Assembly: GCA_029834535.1 (NCBI GenBank)
Contig: JAQMWT010000495.1
Location: forward strand, 52,851 to 116,850
Direction: 5' to 3'
DNA from: Chrysophaeum taylorii
Taxonomy: Eukaryota > Sar > Pelagophyceae > Pelagomonadales > Pelagomonadaceae
Length of the DNA: 64,000 nt
Shown: one piece after another, positions 8,974 through 18,030 of the stretch
Layout of the letters: the number at the start of each line of letters is the position of its first letter
Numbering within the stretch: the stretch's first letter is position 1
Notes under the pieces: generated by a model
Database searches by the model: none
The model's input: the letters and a program-made list of their open reading frames with translations, nothing else
What the model was told of the DNA's origin: nothing
Position numbers and translations under genes: made by a program

Positions 8974-10065
8974 TTAATAACGGCAGCAGCGTGGACACTT
9001 GCGGGTCGTCCTGAGTTCATTTCGCGTCGCGAGAACAAAGTTGTCGCCAACCACGGGAGCCTCCTCCTCCTTCCCCTCCTCCTCCTCCTCCTCCTCTTCG
9101 AGCAAAAGGCGCACGACATCTTGGTGACCCCGAATCTCTGCAATGCCCAAGGGCGAGATACCAGTGCAAGAGACGTGCTTCGAACGCGCGCGATGTTCGA
9201 TCAACAATCGCGCGACGCTCGCGTGACCCTGTTGGCACGCGATGAGAAGGGGTGAATACAAGCTGTCGTACAAGCACAGGTTCACGTCGGCCCCGCGCCC
9301 AATCAAAAGCCGCGCGACAGCACAGTGATTATTCTGACACGCGACGTACAGCGCGGTCGCGCCAACCTCCGTTCGCGCGTTGACGTCGACCCCTTTCCCT
9401 ACCAGAAACCGCGCCACGGCAAGGTGGCCCTCCGATGCCGCGATATAAAGGGGCGATAGCCCGTCGGTCGAGGCATGGTGGACGTCGGCTCCGTGCGCGA
9501 CAAGAAGCTTCGCAATATCGAGTCTCCCAGCGAGGCACGCGGCGTACAACGGACTTTCCCCGTTGTTCGCAGTTTCCAAAACGTCCGCGCCGCGCGCTAC
9601 CAACGCGCGCACGACTTCCATGTGGCCGCGCCCGCTCGCCACATAGAGCGCCGTCATACCCTCGTTCGCGACGCTGTGGACGTTCCCGCCGTAGTCGTCG
9701 ATCAACGCGCGCGCGACGTCCGCGCGCCCCGCCTCGCACGCGGCAAACAAAGGACACGCCCCCAACGCAGTCATGCGGATATCGGCGCCATTCTCAACCA
9801 GCAGCCGCACGACCTCCACGTGCCCGTTTTGGCTCGCCGCGAAAAGGGGCGAGGCGCCGTCTATAGTCGGCTTGTTCACGTCCGCCCCTCGCGATATCAA
9901 AAATTTCGCCACTTTCACATGGCCCATGAAGCACGCGGTAACTAGCGGCGTCTGACTCCCCTCGCGGTTCACGTCGGCCCCGCGCGATACCAGCTCACGC
10001 ACGCATCCAAGATCACCCAGGCATATTGCACGATAAAGCCCGTCCATTTTTTGCGCCCCGTCCAT
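8974..10065 (-). CDS. Ankyrin-repeat protein
   Basis: 363 aa from the ATG at 10065 (a GTG three codons upstream is not a likely start). Roughly nine consecutive ankyrin repeats cover residues 7-310, each with the LxxAxxxGHxxVxxLLxxGADV pattern (for example SPLYAACLAGRLDIAKLL). They are followed by an acidic Glu run encoded by a GAG/CTC microsatellite and a basic tail with CPRCCRY. No enzymatic domain, signal peptide or transmembrane segment is visible, so it is a protein-interaction scaffold of unknown partner. Single exon. Such ankyrin proteins are numerous in stramenopile genomes. Confidence 0.9.
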   Translation of the reverse strand: MDGAQKMDGLYRAICLGDLGCVRELVSRGADVNREGSQTPLVTACFMGHVKVAKFLISRGADVNKPTIDGASPLFAASQNGHVEVVRLLVENGADIRMTALGACPLFAACEAGRADVARALIDDYGGNVHSVANEGMTALYVASGRGHMEVVRALVARGADVLETANNGESPLYAACLAGRLDIAKLLVAHGADVHHASTDGLSPLYIAASEGHLAVARFLVGKGVDVNARTEVGATALYVACQNNHCAVARLLIGRGADVNLCLYDSLYSPLLIACQQGHASVARLLIEHRARSKHVSCTGISPLGIAEIRGHQDVVRLLLEEEEEEEEGKEEEAPVVGDNFVLATRNELRTTRKCPRCCRY

Positions 10066-10084
10066 TTTGTGCACTCACGGTCCC

Positions 10085-10562
10085 GTGAGTCTCAAGGGGA
10101 ACGGGGAAAGTCGCGGGGACGGGGAAGAGAAGGTGTGGGAAAGGGAAGGTGCGGGGACTGGGAAGGTGCGGGGACGGGGAAGGTGCGGGGACTGGGAAGG
10201 TGCGGGGACGGGGAAGGCGCGGGGGCGGGGAAGGTGCGGGGACCGAGGAAGGCGCGGGGAAGGGAAGGTGCGGGGAGCGGGGAGATGGCGGGGATGGGGA
10301 TGTGGCGAGGAGCGGGGAAGGTGCGGGGAGCGAGGAAGGCGCGGGGGCGGGGAAGGTGCGGGGGCGGGGAAGGTGCGGGGGCGGGGAAGGTGCGGAGACG
10401 GGGATATGGCGGGGAGCGGGGATACGGCGGGGACCGAGGAAGGCGCGGGGAAGGGAAGGTGCGGGGACGGGAAGGTGCGGGGGCGGGGAAGTCGCGGGGA
10501 GCGAGGAAGGCGCGGGGACGGGGAAGTCGCGGGGAGCGAGGAAGGTGCGGGGACGAGGACAT
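10085..10562 (+). repeat. G-rich minisatellite array, copy 1
   Basis: About 25 imperfect units built on GGTGCGGGGACGGGGAA, G-rich on the plus strand. All three forward frames stay open because the unit lacks stops; none is a gene. Its left edge (AAGGGGAACGGGGAAAGTCGCG) is shared, inverted, with the array at 13.9-14.1 kb. The runs of four Gs could form G-quadruplexes. Confidence 0.9.
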
Positions 10563-11183
10563 CGCAGAGACAGCATCACCAATGTTTATGAGACTGTCTT
10601 ACGTACATCCCTAGCAAACACGTACATGGCTCGCCCTGGCTCGCGACGCGACGCATGGGGGGGGAGTGCGAGGCGCGGGGCCTGGTTCGGGGTGAGTCAG
10701 CAATTAATCCGAACCCGCTCGCGGCGCGAGCGAACGCGTTTCGAAAACGAGAAACCGAGGCAGTTGTTGTCGGCTCAGCTGGGTGTTGGTTAATACCTTA
10801 AGTCGACGCTGTCCTTCCTAGATGTACCGGATCTAGCAATCTATCTACTTCTCGCACAAGCTCATTCGACCATAAACAGCACACACCGCGCATTTTTTTT
10901 GGGTTTTGTGTCAAGTTCGTTGTTCGGACATCTAGGAGGGTTTAAGTCGCTTCGATCGGCGACTCAGCCTTAGCTGCATGCGTCGATAGCACGCATCTAG
11001 ACTGGGACTAATAACTACTTCCATCTGCAAAATCTGCTCAGTGTCGCTACTGCCGCAGGCTAGGACGCCGATCGACGCGCCCTCAACCTCTTTTCGACGT
11101 CCAGTATCAATTTGAACCCCAAAACCTCCCAAAAATGTGCCAAGATCTAGGGCGAGTTGGTGAGCACGCAGGGCGTTCATGAA

Positions 11184-11412
11184 CTAACTAACTAACTAAC
11201 TTCGGACCTCTCCCGGGCATGGGAGCCAGGATGGGCCGGCAGGAGCCGGTCCAGGATCACGGAGCAAAATCACACAGTTGGGGTAGAGGCGAGGGATGAA
11301 AAGGCGTTGATGGCGGACCGCCACTGCGCGCGGTCTTGTGCGAGGTCGTGCCACGAGTTGAAGGGGATGTCGCATTTCCGGAGTGCCTTGGCGAGCGTCC
11401 TCCCGTACGTCA
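11184..11412 (-). mobile_element. LINE-derived 3' fragment, copy 1 (GTTA tail)
   Basis: On the minus strand one frame reads DLAQDRAQWRSAI, the typical extreme C-terminus of non-LTR retrotransposon ORF2, followed by a stop, a short 3' UTR and a (GTTA)n tail. It is flanked on both sides by GCACGCAGGGCGTTCATGAAC (left part near 11162-11180, right near 11414-11432), a plausible target-site duplication. Confidence 0.75.
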
Positions 11413-11433
11413 TCTGCACGCAGGGCGTTCATG

Positions 11434-11732
11434 AACTAACTAATTAACTAACCTCGGACCTCTCCCGAGCATAGGAGCATAGAGCATGGGAGCCAGGCCG
11501 GACCGACAGGAGCCAGTCCGGAATCACGGGTTTGTAGACAAGGGGCACCGAAAGGTGGGACGGCGGAGAGTGATCATCACGCTTGTCGCCACGCGACGCG
11601 GACCGCGATGTGACTGACAATCAACTCGACGATAACCTTCCGTCTGCCCCCCCCGGCCATCCCCCGTCCCACTGCGAACGTTCCAGCTGCCAACCGACCA
11701 GCCCGGAGGCGAACAGGTGCCAACCTACGGCG
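11434..11732 (-). mobile_element. LINE-derived 3' fragment, copy 2 (GTTA tail)
   Basis: Shares the GAGAGGTC...GTTA 3' terminus with copy 1 but has a different internal segment, which reappears inverted at 14.6-14.9 kb. The plus-strand right edge again carries GGCGTTCATGAA. No intact frame. Confidence 0.7.
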
Positions 11733-11750
11733 TTCATGAATTCAGTTGTA

Positions 11751-12112
11751 TAACTGACTAACTTCAGACCACCTCTCCCGAGCATGGGAGCCAGGCCGGA
11801 CCGGCAGGAGCCGGTACGGGATCTCAGAGGAAAATCACGCAGTCGGGGCAGAGGCGAGGGACGAGGACGGACTTGTTGATGGCGGACCGCCACTGCGCGC
11901 GGTCTTGTGCGAGGTCTTGCAAAAGCGTCGCAGGCCGCGGACGTGTTGGTCCACGAACAATCGACCTGTCCGTCGCGTTCTGCCCAACCGAGCGAACCCC
12001 ATCCCAGCGCGGACTTTCCGGGTGCTAACCGGCCAGCCCGGGAAGTGAGCAGGCACCGTCTCACTCCGGGACGGCCGGGGCCGCCGCAGGGAGCAAGCGT
12101 GTTAGGCGCCGT
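11751..12112 (-). mobile_element. LINE-derived short unit, copy 3
   Basis: A unit of about 360 bp whose minus strand encodes LLHDLAQDRAQWRSAINKS and then VPRLCPDCVIFL before a stop, that is the C-terminus of a LINE ORF2. Copies at 35.8-36.1 kb and 53.9-54.2 kb begin at nearly the same internal point (GTGTTAGG / GGAGCAAG), which suggests a defined SINE-like unit and not random 5' truncation. Confidence 0.78.
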
Positions 12113-12309
12113 CCTCCATCGCAACCATACGTAGCGATCGCAGGGTTTAGGAGTGGTATGAAGTGTAATTTAAGGGTAAGGGAGAAATTAAGGTGGTAAG
12201 ATAAAAAGAAAGGTGGTAAGGGAGAAAACAAAGGTGGTAAGGGAGAAAGCCACAGGGCTAGGGAGTATAATCGATGGGTAAGGGTTTGTGGTGCTTCATG
12301 TGTGTCTTT

Positions 12310-13512
12310 TGCGTGCCGCTGCTGACCAGCCGAAGAGCGCGATACCAGGTCGGCAGCGTATGTACTGGAAGTGGTGCTGGACGCTCCTGCAACTGTTGAT
12401 GGCCTCCACGAACGAAACGCGTGGCTCCACGGGTTTACAACTCAGGTGACAAGCTTCGCCAAGTAGCGACCAACGTGCCAGAGGGTTTACGACGAATACG
12501 ACGACGACGGCGAAAACGATGTCGACCTCACGATCGATCCGACACTCAAGCATCCCTTTGAAAAGGTCTTCCTCTTTGATAGCGGCGACGGCTTCAAGTG
12601 GTTCGAGTCTCCGGCTCGTTAGACGCTCAAGATTGGCATTCAGCACCATTTCTTCTTCTGGGACTCGGACAATTTTCGTTTTCAGGTCGAGGACGTCCTC
12701 GATGTCATGGAGATTTGGTTCCCTCATCACCAGATCCTAATTGAGGTTGACCGTCGGAACACGACAAGTTCAAACCCGACAGCTTCAACGTCAACAACAT
12801 GTCCGCCGGCGTCGGCGGCAAGACGCAGCACCTCCTCCAAACCTCGACGAAACTCGATGCGGGCTGCATCGAAGCTCATTCGGCCATATTCGAACTCAAG
12901 GTCGGAGCGCAGCGCAAAGGGCGAGCGGCAGAAGGTGGTCGATTAGTGGAACGTCAAGCTCGAGCCTGGCCAAGACCAGCACATGAACTTCCAGCCGGGT
13001 GACCCACCCACCCCGACTGGAAGCCCGAGGCCTACGTCGGCAAAGCGAAGGAATTCACAAAGCGATCTTCGAGCGCGGTTGGTTTGATTCCCTAGAAGCG
13101 GCTGTCGTATTAGCTCGCCCTTGACCCTTGCCACATCCTACTCTCATCACCGAATGCCACCAAGAGCTCGCCGGAGTTGGCGTTGAGTACGGCTGGGGCC
13201 AGTCAAAGCAGCACTACCGCCAACATAACACCGGAACAGAAAGTGAGATGGCGCGGCGACAACGTGGGCGCGTCTTCGACATCATTTTCCCCGAAAACCT
13301 TCCGCCTCTTCCGGCTCATGCGGCTCTCGCGTCGCCCGCGAGTATAAACTCGTGTGCCGCTCCGAGGACGGTGGCACCGCCCAGTTCGAACACGCCAAAA
13401 TCGAGCGACAAAGAGAGGCCGCGCGTCTCAAGCGCAAACACTCCTCCCATCGCGCGATCGACGTGCCAGTTCTATCCGCGGTGACTCCGCAAGATAACGA
13501 CGCTGACTAGCT
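12310..13512 (+). pseudogene. Decayed coding relic of unknown family
   Basis: Plus-strand segments look like protein but are broken by stops and frame changes: VYDEYDDDGENDVDLTID near 12.49 kb, then a TAG, then FFFWDSDNFRFQVEDVLDVM; later KFKPDSFNVNNMSAGVGGK and, just before 13.51 kb, EYKLVCRSEDGGTAQFEH ending PQDNDAD and a stop. No family is recognised. Its position between LINE copies and minisatellites suggests it belongs to a dead mobile element or to a captured gene. 12.12-12.30 kb holds imperfect repeats of AAGGTGGTAAGGGAGAAA. Confidence 0.4.
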
Positions 13513-13899
13513 ATATGTATGACCCTGGTGGTGACCTCGGCATACGAAAAGCGTGGCGAGAGGAAAAGGAACAGTCCCCTCGCGTTTCGGGGCCGCTCTG
13601 CGGTCCGACTTGAGTCGCTTCCGACCGCTGGCGGGACGTAGGGCGCCGAAGTTGGACTCGATACACTGTCGCCAACTTCAGGCATAGTGTGCATAAGCCA
13701 TACGGGCTCCCCCGGAGTCACGTGTACTTTTAACCACAGCCCTAGAGGACCCCCTCAGAGACCCGAACGAAACTCATCGGAACTCATCGACCGATTTACC
13801 CCTTCGAAAAACCGCAGGTTTATTTGAAAGGCCGCGTTGTGACAGCCGGTCCGGCCTAGAGGGGCGGGAGAAACGGGTATCCGCTACACCTTCCTTTTT

Positions 13900-14145
13900 G
13901 CCCGCGACCACCCCGTCCCCGCACCTTCCCCGCTCCTCGCAACATCCTCGTCCCCGCACCTTCCTCGCTCCCCGCACTTTCCCCGACCCCGCACCTTCCT
14001 CGCTCCCCGCACTTTCCCCGCCCCCGCACCTTCCCCGTCCCCGCACCTTCCCGTTCCCCGCACCTTCCTCGCTCCCCGCACCTTCCTCGCTCCCCGCACC
14101 TTCTCTTCCCCGTCCTCGCGACTTTCCCCGTTCCCCTTATGCCTC
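13900..14145 (-). repeat. Minisatellite array, copy 2 (inverted)
   Basis: C-rich on the plus strand; units of CCCCGCACCTTCCCCGTC type. Reverse complement of the array at 10.1 kb, including the same edge sequence (GGGGAACGGGGAAAGTCGCG) at 14.12-14.14 kb. Right of it, 14.15-14.58 kb contains no gene I can support. Confidence 0.88.
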
Positions 14146-14584
14146 TTAAGGTACTTGTCCTTTTAGAGCTGCACGTTTACAGGACTGAACCGGTGGGACG
14201 CACGAGAGAGTAAGCCTGGGGGGGGTAGGGGGGATCCGAGTACGCGGTGGTCCCGGGTTAAGGAGTCCTTGGGCGAGAGGAACTCCCGCGAAACCCCCCC
14301 CCACCACCTGTGGCAGTAATGCCCATTTCCTCCCACTTGCCTGCCTGCCACCTGACTTACCCTGATTGTTGCCCTGGTATTGACCTGTCTTAATGGGGGG
14401 GGGTGTCGTCTCGACACCTTCACCTGCGCTTCCACTGGACCCAATGTACCGGGCATTTGTATTGCTTTCTTGCTGTCTTCTTGATATTACCCTCTTTTGA
14501 TTGTTCGATTTCGTGATGGCGTGAGGTATTACGCTGAGTTACCCTTACCCTGATCGCCGACTGCGGTTGCGATGGAGGACGGTG

Positions 14585-14905
14585 CCTCATGAATCCTGAG
14601 CCTTGCGAGGGCATCCGCCCTCCCGGCGTAGGTTGGCACCTATTCGCCTCCCGGGCGGGCCGGTTGGCAGCCGGAACGTTCGCAGTGGGACGGGGTATGG
14701 CCGGGGGGCGAAGACGAAAGGTTATCGACGAGTTGGTTGTCAGTCACATCGCGGTCTCCTCGTCGCATGGCGACAAGCTTGATGGTCACTCTCCGCCGAC
14801 CGACCTTTCGGCGCTCCTCGTCTACAGGCCCGTGATTCCGGACTGGCTCCTGTCGGTCCGGCCTGGCTCCCATGCTCGGGAGAGGTCTGAAGTTAGTTAT
14901 TACGC
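14585..14905 (+). mobile_element. LINE-derived 3' fragment, copy 4 (plus orientation)
   Basis: Inverted relative to copies 1-3. It matches copy 2 (GTAGGTTGGCACCT... through GGCCTGGCTCCCATGCTC) and ends with GAGAGGTCTGAAGTTAGTTA, the family's 3' terminus with a short GTTA tail. Confidence 0.75.
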
Positions 14906-15049
14906 TGAGATCGGGCGTGTGGTGGTTTCACCCGTGGTTCGGGTAGGGTTGTTGAGGCCCCCGGTCCGGCCAGGAGGGGCGGGTATCTGAGAAAACCACT
15001 ACACCCCCCCGGGTTTACTCGCAAACCACCCTGAGAGAGGGTGTGGCTT

Positions 15050-15722
15050 CGCGAGGAAAGAGGATCCTCGGAAAGCGGGGAAGCCGCGGAGTGAGAGGAA
15101 GGTGCGGGGACGAGGAGAGTGCGAGGACGGGGAGGTCGCGAGGAAGAGGAAGGTGCGGGGAGCGGGGATAACGCGGGGATGGGGCAGGTGCGGGGACGAG
15201 GAGAGTGCGAGGACGGGGAGGTCGCGAGGAAGAGGAATGTGCGGGGAGCGGGGATATCGCGGGGAAGAGGAAGGCGCGAGGTTGGGGAAGATGCGGGGAC
15301 GAGGAGAGTGCGAGGACGGGGAGATCGCGGGGAAAGGGGAAGGTGCGGGGAGCGGGGGCATCGCGGGGAAGAGGAAGGTGCGAGGTCGGGGAAGGTGCGG
15401 GGACGAGGAGGGCGCGAGGACGGGGAGAGCGCGAGGACGAGGGGAGTGCGGGGAGCGAGGAAGTCGCGGGGAAAGGGGAAGGTGCGAGGACGGGGAGATC
15501 GCGGGGAAGAGGAAGGTGCGGGGAGCGGGGAAGTCGCGGGGAGCGGGGAAGGTGCGGGGAGGGAAGGTGCGGGGAACGGGGAAGGTGCGGGGACGGGGAA
15601 GGTGCGGGGGCGGGGAAGGTGCGGGGAGTGAGGGAGGCGCGGGGAGAGAAAGTGCGGGGGCGGGGAAGGCGCGGGGAGAGAAAGTGCGGGGACGGGGAAG
15701 GTACGGGGACGGGGATTTTCCC
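15050..15722 (+). repeat. G-rich minisatellite array, copy 3
   Basis: Longest array, about 670 bp, units of GAGGAAGGTGCGGGGACGAGGAG and GGTGCGGGGACGGGGAA type, with higher-order patterning (GAGAGTGCGAGGACGGGGAGGTCGCG recurs). To its left, 14.96-14.99 kb carries CCGGTCCGGCCAGGAGGGGCGGGTATC, also found next to the inverted array at about 13.86 kb. All forward frames are open; none is coding. Confidence 0.9.
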
Positions 15723-15804
15723 CTTTCGACCCTTGCACCGTGCAGGGGTCAGTGTCATAGCTTCCTCACACAAAAAAAAGGGGTGTCAGTGAACTGAAGT
15801 GTCA

Positions 15805-16563
15805 ATGAACAGAGCCCTCGAAAAAATGGACACCTCCACTATGGCGCCCTATATCCAAGATCTGTTGGAGCGCCGACCGCTCCGCATCGACTTCCCGGAC
15901 TCCCCTTCGCTCGAGATCGAGCAGGCTCCGCCAGCGCTCGACGCGGCGTCGCCAGATCCGCAGTCCACGGGCTCGACCGTGTGGCGCGGCGGGGTGCGCC
16001 TCGCTGAGGTGATCGCGAGCGATGCCGACCTACGCCGCCGCGTCGTTCTAGGCCGAAGAATCCTCGAACTCGGCAGCGGTACCGGCGTCGCGGGCCTCGC
16101 CTGCGCCGCGCTTGGCGCGGCGGCGGTCCTAATGACAGACCTCTCCGTGGGACTCTCCGAGCGCAACCTCAGACGCAACAACTGGGTCACTACCCTCAAC
16201 TCGTGCCGCGTCGCGGTCGCCGTGCTGCGTTGGGGCTGTCCGCGCTGGCAACTCGCTGGCGTCCTATCTGAGATCAGCGCCGATACGATCATCGGAGCAG
16301 ATCTTGTTTACGACCAGGACCGCGTCGACCAGCTCGCCCGCACGCTCGTCGCGTGAGCCTCGCCGCCCGCGAAATGAATAAATAAAAGCGTCGTTTTTAG
16401 GGCGATGGCCATGATGGGGCGCCCAGATAGCATCGCCGTCCTCGGCTGCTACAGTCACTACGAGCCGATCGCGTACGCCGCCTTGCTCGCGAGATTGTAC
16501 GTCCTGCGCTCGACGAAGACCCATTCTGGTGCTTTAGGCGCGAAGCTCCCGGCCTGGCGCTAA
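15805..16563 (+). CDS. Methyltransf_16 (METTL21-type) protein lysine methyltransferase, two exons
   Basis: Exon 1 is 15805-16352, a 48-nt intron (GTGAGC to TTTTTAG, 16353-16400) follows, and exon 2 runs 16401-16563. The spliced frame gives 236 aa; without splicing the protein would stop right after the catalytic core. VWRGGVRLAE is the family's hallmark start, ILELGSGTGVAGLACAALGA is the SAM-binding motif I, and GADLVYDQD corresponds to the D-x-x-Y-D motif near the substrate. Members methylate single lysines on chaperones or translation factors; the target here is unknown. The C-terminus is uncertain: another frame reads ALTLHSRSEEDGFEIFLL and stops near 16645, so a second intron or a frameshift may exist. 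Confidence 0.8.
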
Positions 16564-16902
16564 CCCTGCATTCGCGTTCCGAAGAGGATGGCTTCGAGAT
16601 TTTCCTTCTGACGATGACGACCATGCAACCAAACGAGAGCGCTTAATTTATATTACGTAATGCGTGATAATAAAATCGCTCGCTGCTGATGCAAAACCGG
16701 CACGTTGTTGTTATAACGACGACGACGACGACGACGTCGTCACGCATATCAGTTCCGACCCGACACGAGCACTTCTGTTTGGGGACGAATGCCCGAGGTA
16801 GTGTCGAACACATCACATAGTCAGAAGAAGAAGCATAATAATACGTCGTCGCCGGGAATTGGGGAATGGTGGTGCTAAAAAAAAACGTCGTCGTCGTCGT
16901 CG
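16564..16902. other. Intergenic, partly simple sequence
   Basis: Contains (GAC)n/(GTC)n runs at about 16716-16740 and 16888-16906, and possibly the alternative methyltransferase 3' end up to 16645. No other gene seen. Confidence 0.55.
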
Positions 16903-18030
16903 TCAAAAGTCGCCGTCACTCACGTCGCGATCGCGCGCATCATCGTCGTCCTCTGGTTCCTCGTCAGATGAGTCTTGATCTTGGACCCACGCGCGGACCT
17001 CGTCTATCTCGACTCGGGCGCACTGATCTCTCCGCCACGGGCAACCGTTAGATCGAGCCCACTTGAGGACATCAAGGTGGCCGTTGGAAGCGGCGTTGGC
17101 GCACGTCTCTTCGTCCCACGGGCAACCGTTTTCCCGCGACCACTTCAGGATCTCGAGGTGGCCCCCGAGCGCTGCCTCCGCGCACGTCTTTGCATCCCAT
17201 TTCGACCCGTTGTCGCGGGCCCACTTCAGCACCTCCAGGCTGCCGACCCGAGCTGCGTAGGTGGAGGTCGGCTCGTCACAAGGGCAGTTGTTGGCCCGCG
17301 CCCACTTGAGGATCTGCAGATGGCCTTTCAACGCCGCGTAGGTGCAGGTCAATACGATCCACGGACACCCGTTGGCTCGCGCCCATTTTAGCACGTCGAG
17401 ATGTCCGCTGCGTGCTGCCTCGGAGCACGTCTGCCAATTCCAAGGATAGTCGTTGGCACGCGCCCATTTGAGCACCTCCAGCTGGCCGGCTCGAGCTGCC
17501 TGCGAGCACACGCGCTCCCGCAGACGCTCGCGCCGATCCGCGAGCCAACCGACCCAGTTGATGGCCCCGATCCGGACGAATTCCCCGAGTTCTTCAAGGG
17601 TCTCCCCCGCGTTCGACCGCACACCTGCCGGCAGCTGGACATTTTCGTCGATGTCGGGGTCGTAGCCGTGCCCCGGGACCATAACCCTGAGCAAATCCCG
17701 GACTTGATGCTCGACGCCCGCTTTGTCGAAGAGCCGCGAAATTTCGACGACGTGGGATTGCTCCGTGAGGCGCATGCGCGCGAGAGCCTCGAGAGCGCCA
17801 TCGGAGACGCCGTCGAGCACCCCGAAGATCCACGCCGCGTTCCTATCGACCATTCCTGTGAGTTGAGCACGCTTCTGCTTCAAGTCGTTCGCGTCGTCGT
17901 CTTGGTCCACGGCGTTCAACAATGCCATTGCGTTCATGTCGATGAGCAACAGCAGGACGTCGCGCCTCTCGCCGCCGCTCGTCTTGGCCCGCTTGAGGGG
18001 TTTTTGCTCCTCCTCCTCCTCGCTAGGCAT
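16903..18030 (-). CDS. Ankyrin-type repeat protein with LKWARxNGCPW repeats
   Basis: 375 aa from the ATG at 18030 (the frame opens further upstream, but the segment before this Met is not conserved-looking). An acidic/basic N-terminus with an NLS-like KPLKRAKT is followed by a helical region. Then from about residue 205 come seven repeats of the divergent ankyrin type in which HLxVLKWARxNGCPWxxxTCxxAAxxG recurs. This repeat class is widespread in stramenopile, haptophyte and giant-virus genomes. The C-terminus is an Asp/Glu-rich tail. No catalytic domain. Function unknown, presumably protein binding. Confidence 0.88.
   Translation of the reverse strand: MPSEEEEEQKPLKRAKTSGGERRDVLLLLIDMNAMALLNAVDQDDDANDLKQKRAQLTGMVDRNAAWIFGVLDGVSDGALEALARMRLTEQSHVVEISRLFDKAGVEHQVRDLLRVMVPGHGYDPDIDENVQLPAGVRSNAGETLEELGEFVRIGAINWVGWLADRRERLRERVCSQAARAGQLEVLKWARANDYPWNWQTCSEAARSGHLDVLKWARANGCPWIVLTCTYAALKGHLQILKWARANNCPCDEPTSTYAARVGSLEVLKWARDNGSKWDAKTCAEAALGGHLEILKWSRENGCPWDEETCANAASNGHLDVLKWARSNGCPWRRDQCARVEIDEVRAWVQDQDSSDEEPEDDDDARDRDVSDGDF

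Noticed and set aside
10085-10600. Several 150-190 codon open frames in the minisatellite, on both strands
   Set aside because: The repeat unit lacks stop codons in these frames; the products are repeats of Gly/Arg/Lys or Pro/Ser with no start context. The same holds for the arrays at 13.9 and 15.1 kb.
10085-15722. CRISPR-like array
   Set aside because: Units are contiguous degenerate minisatellite repeats without regular unique spacers, and the genome is eukaryotic.
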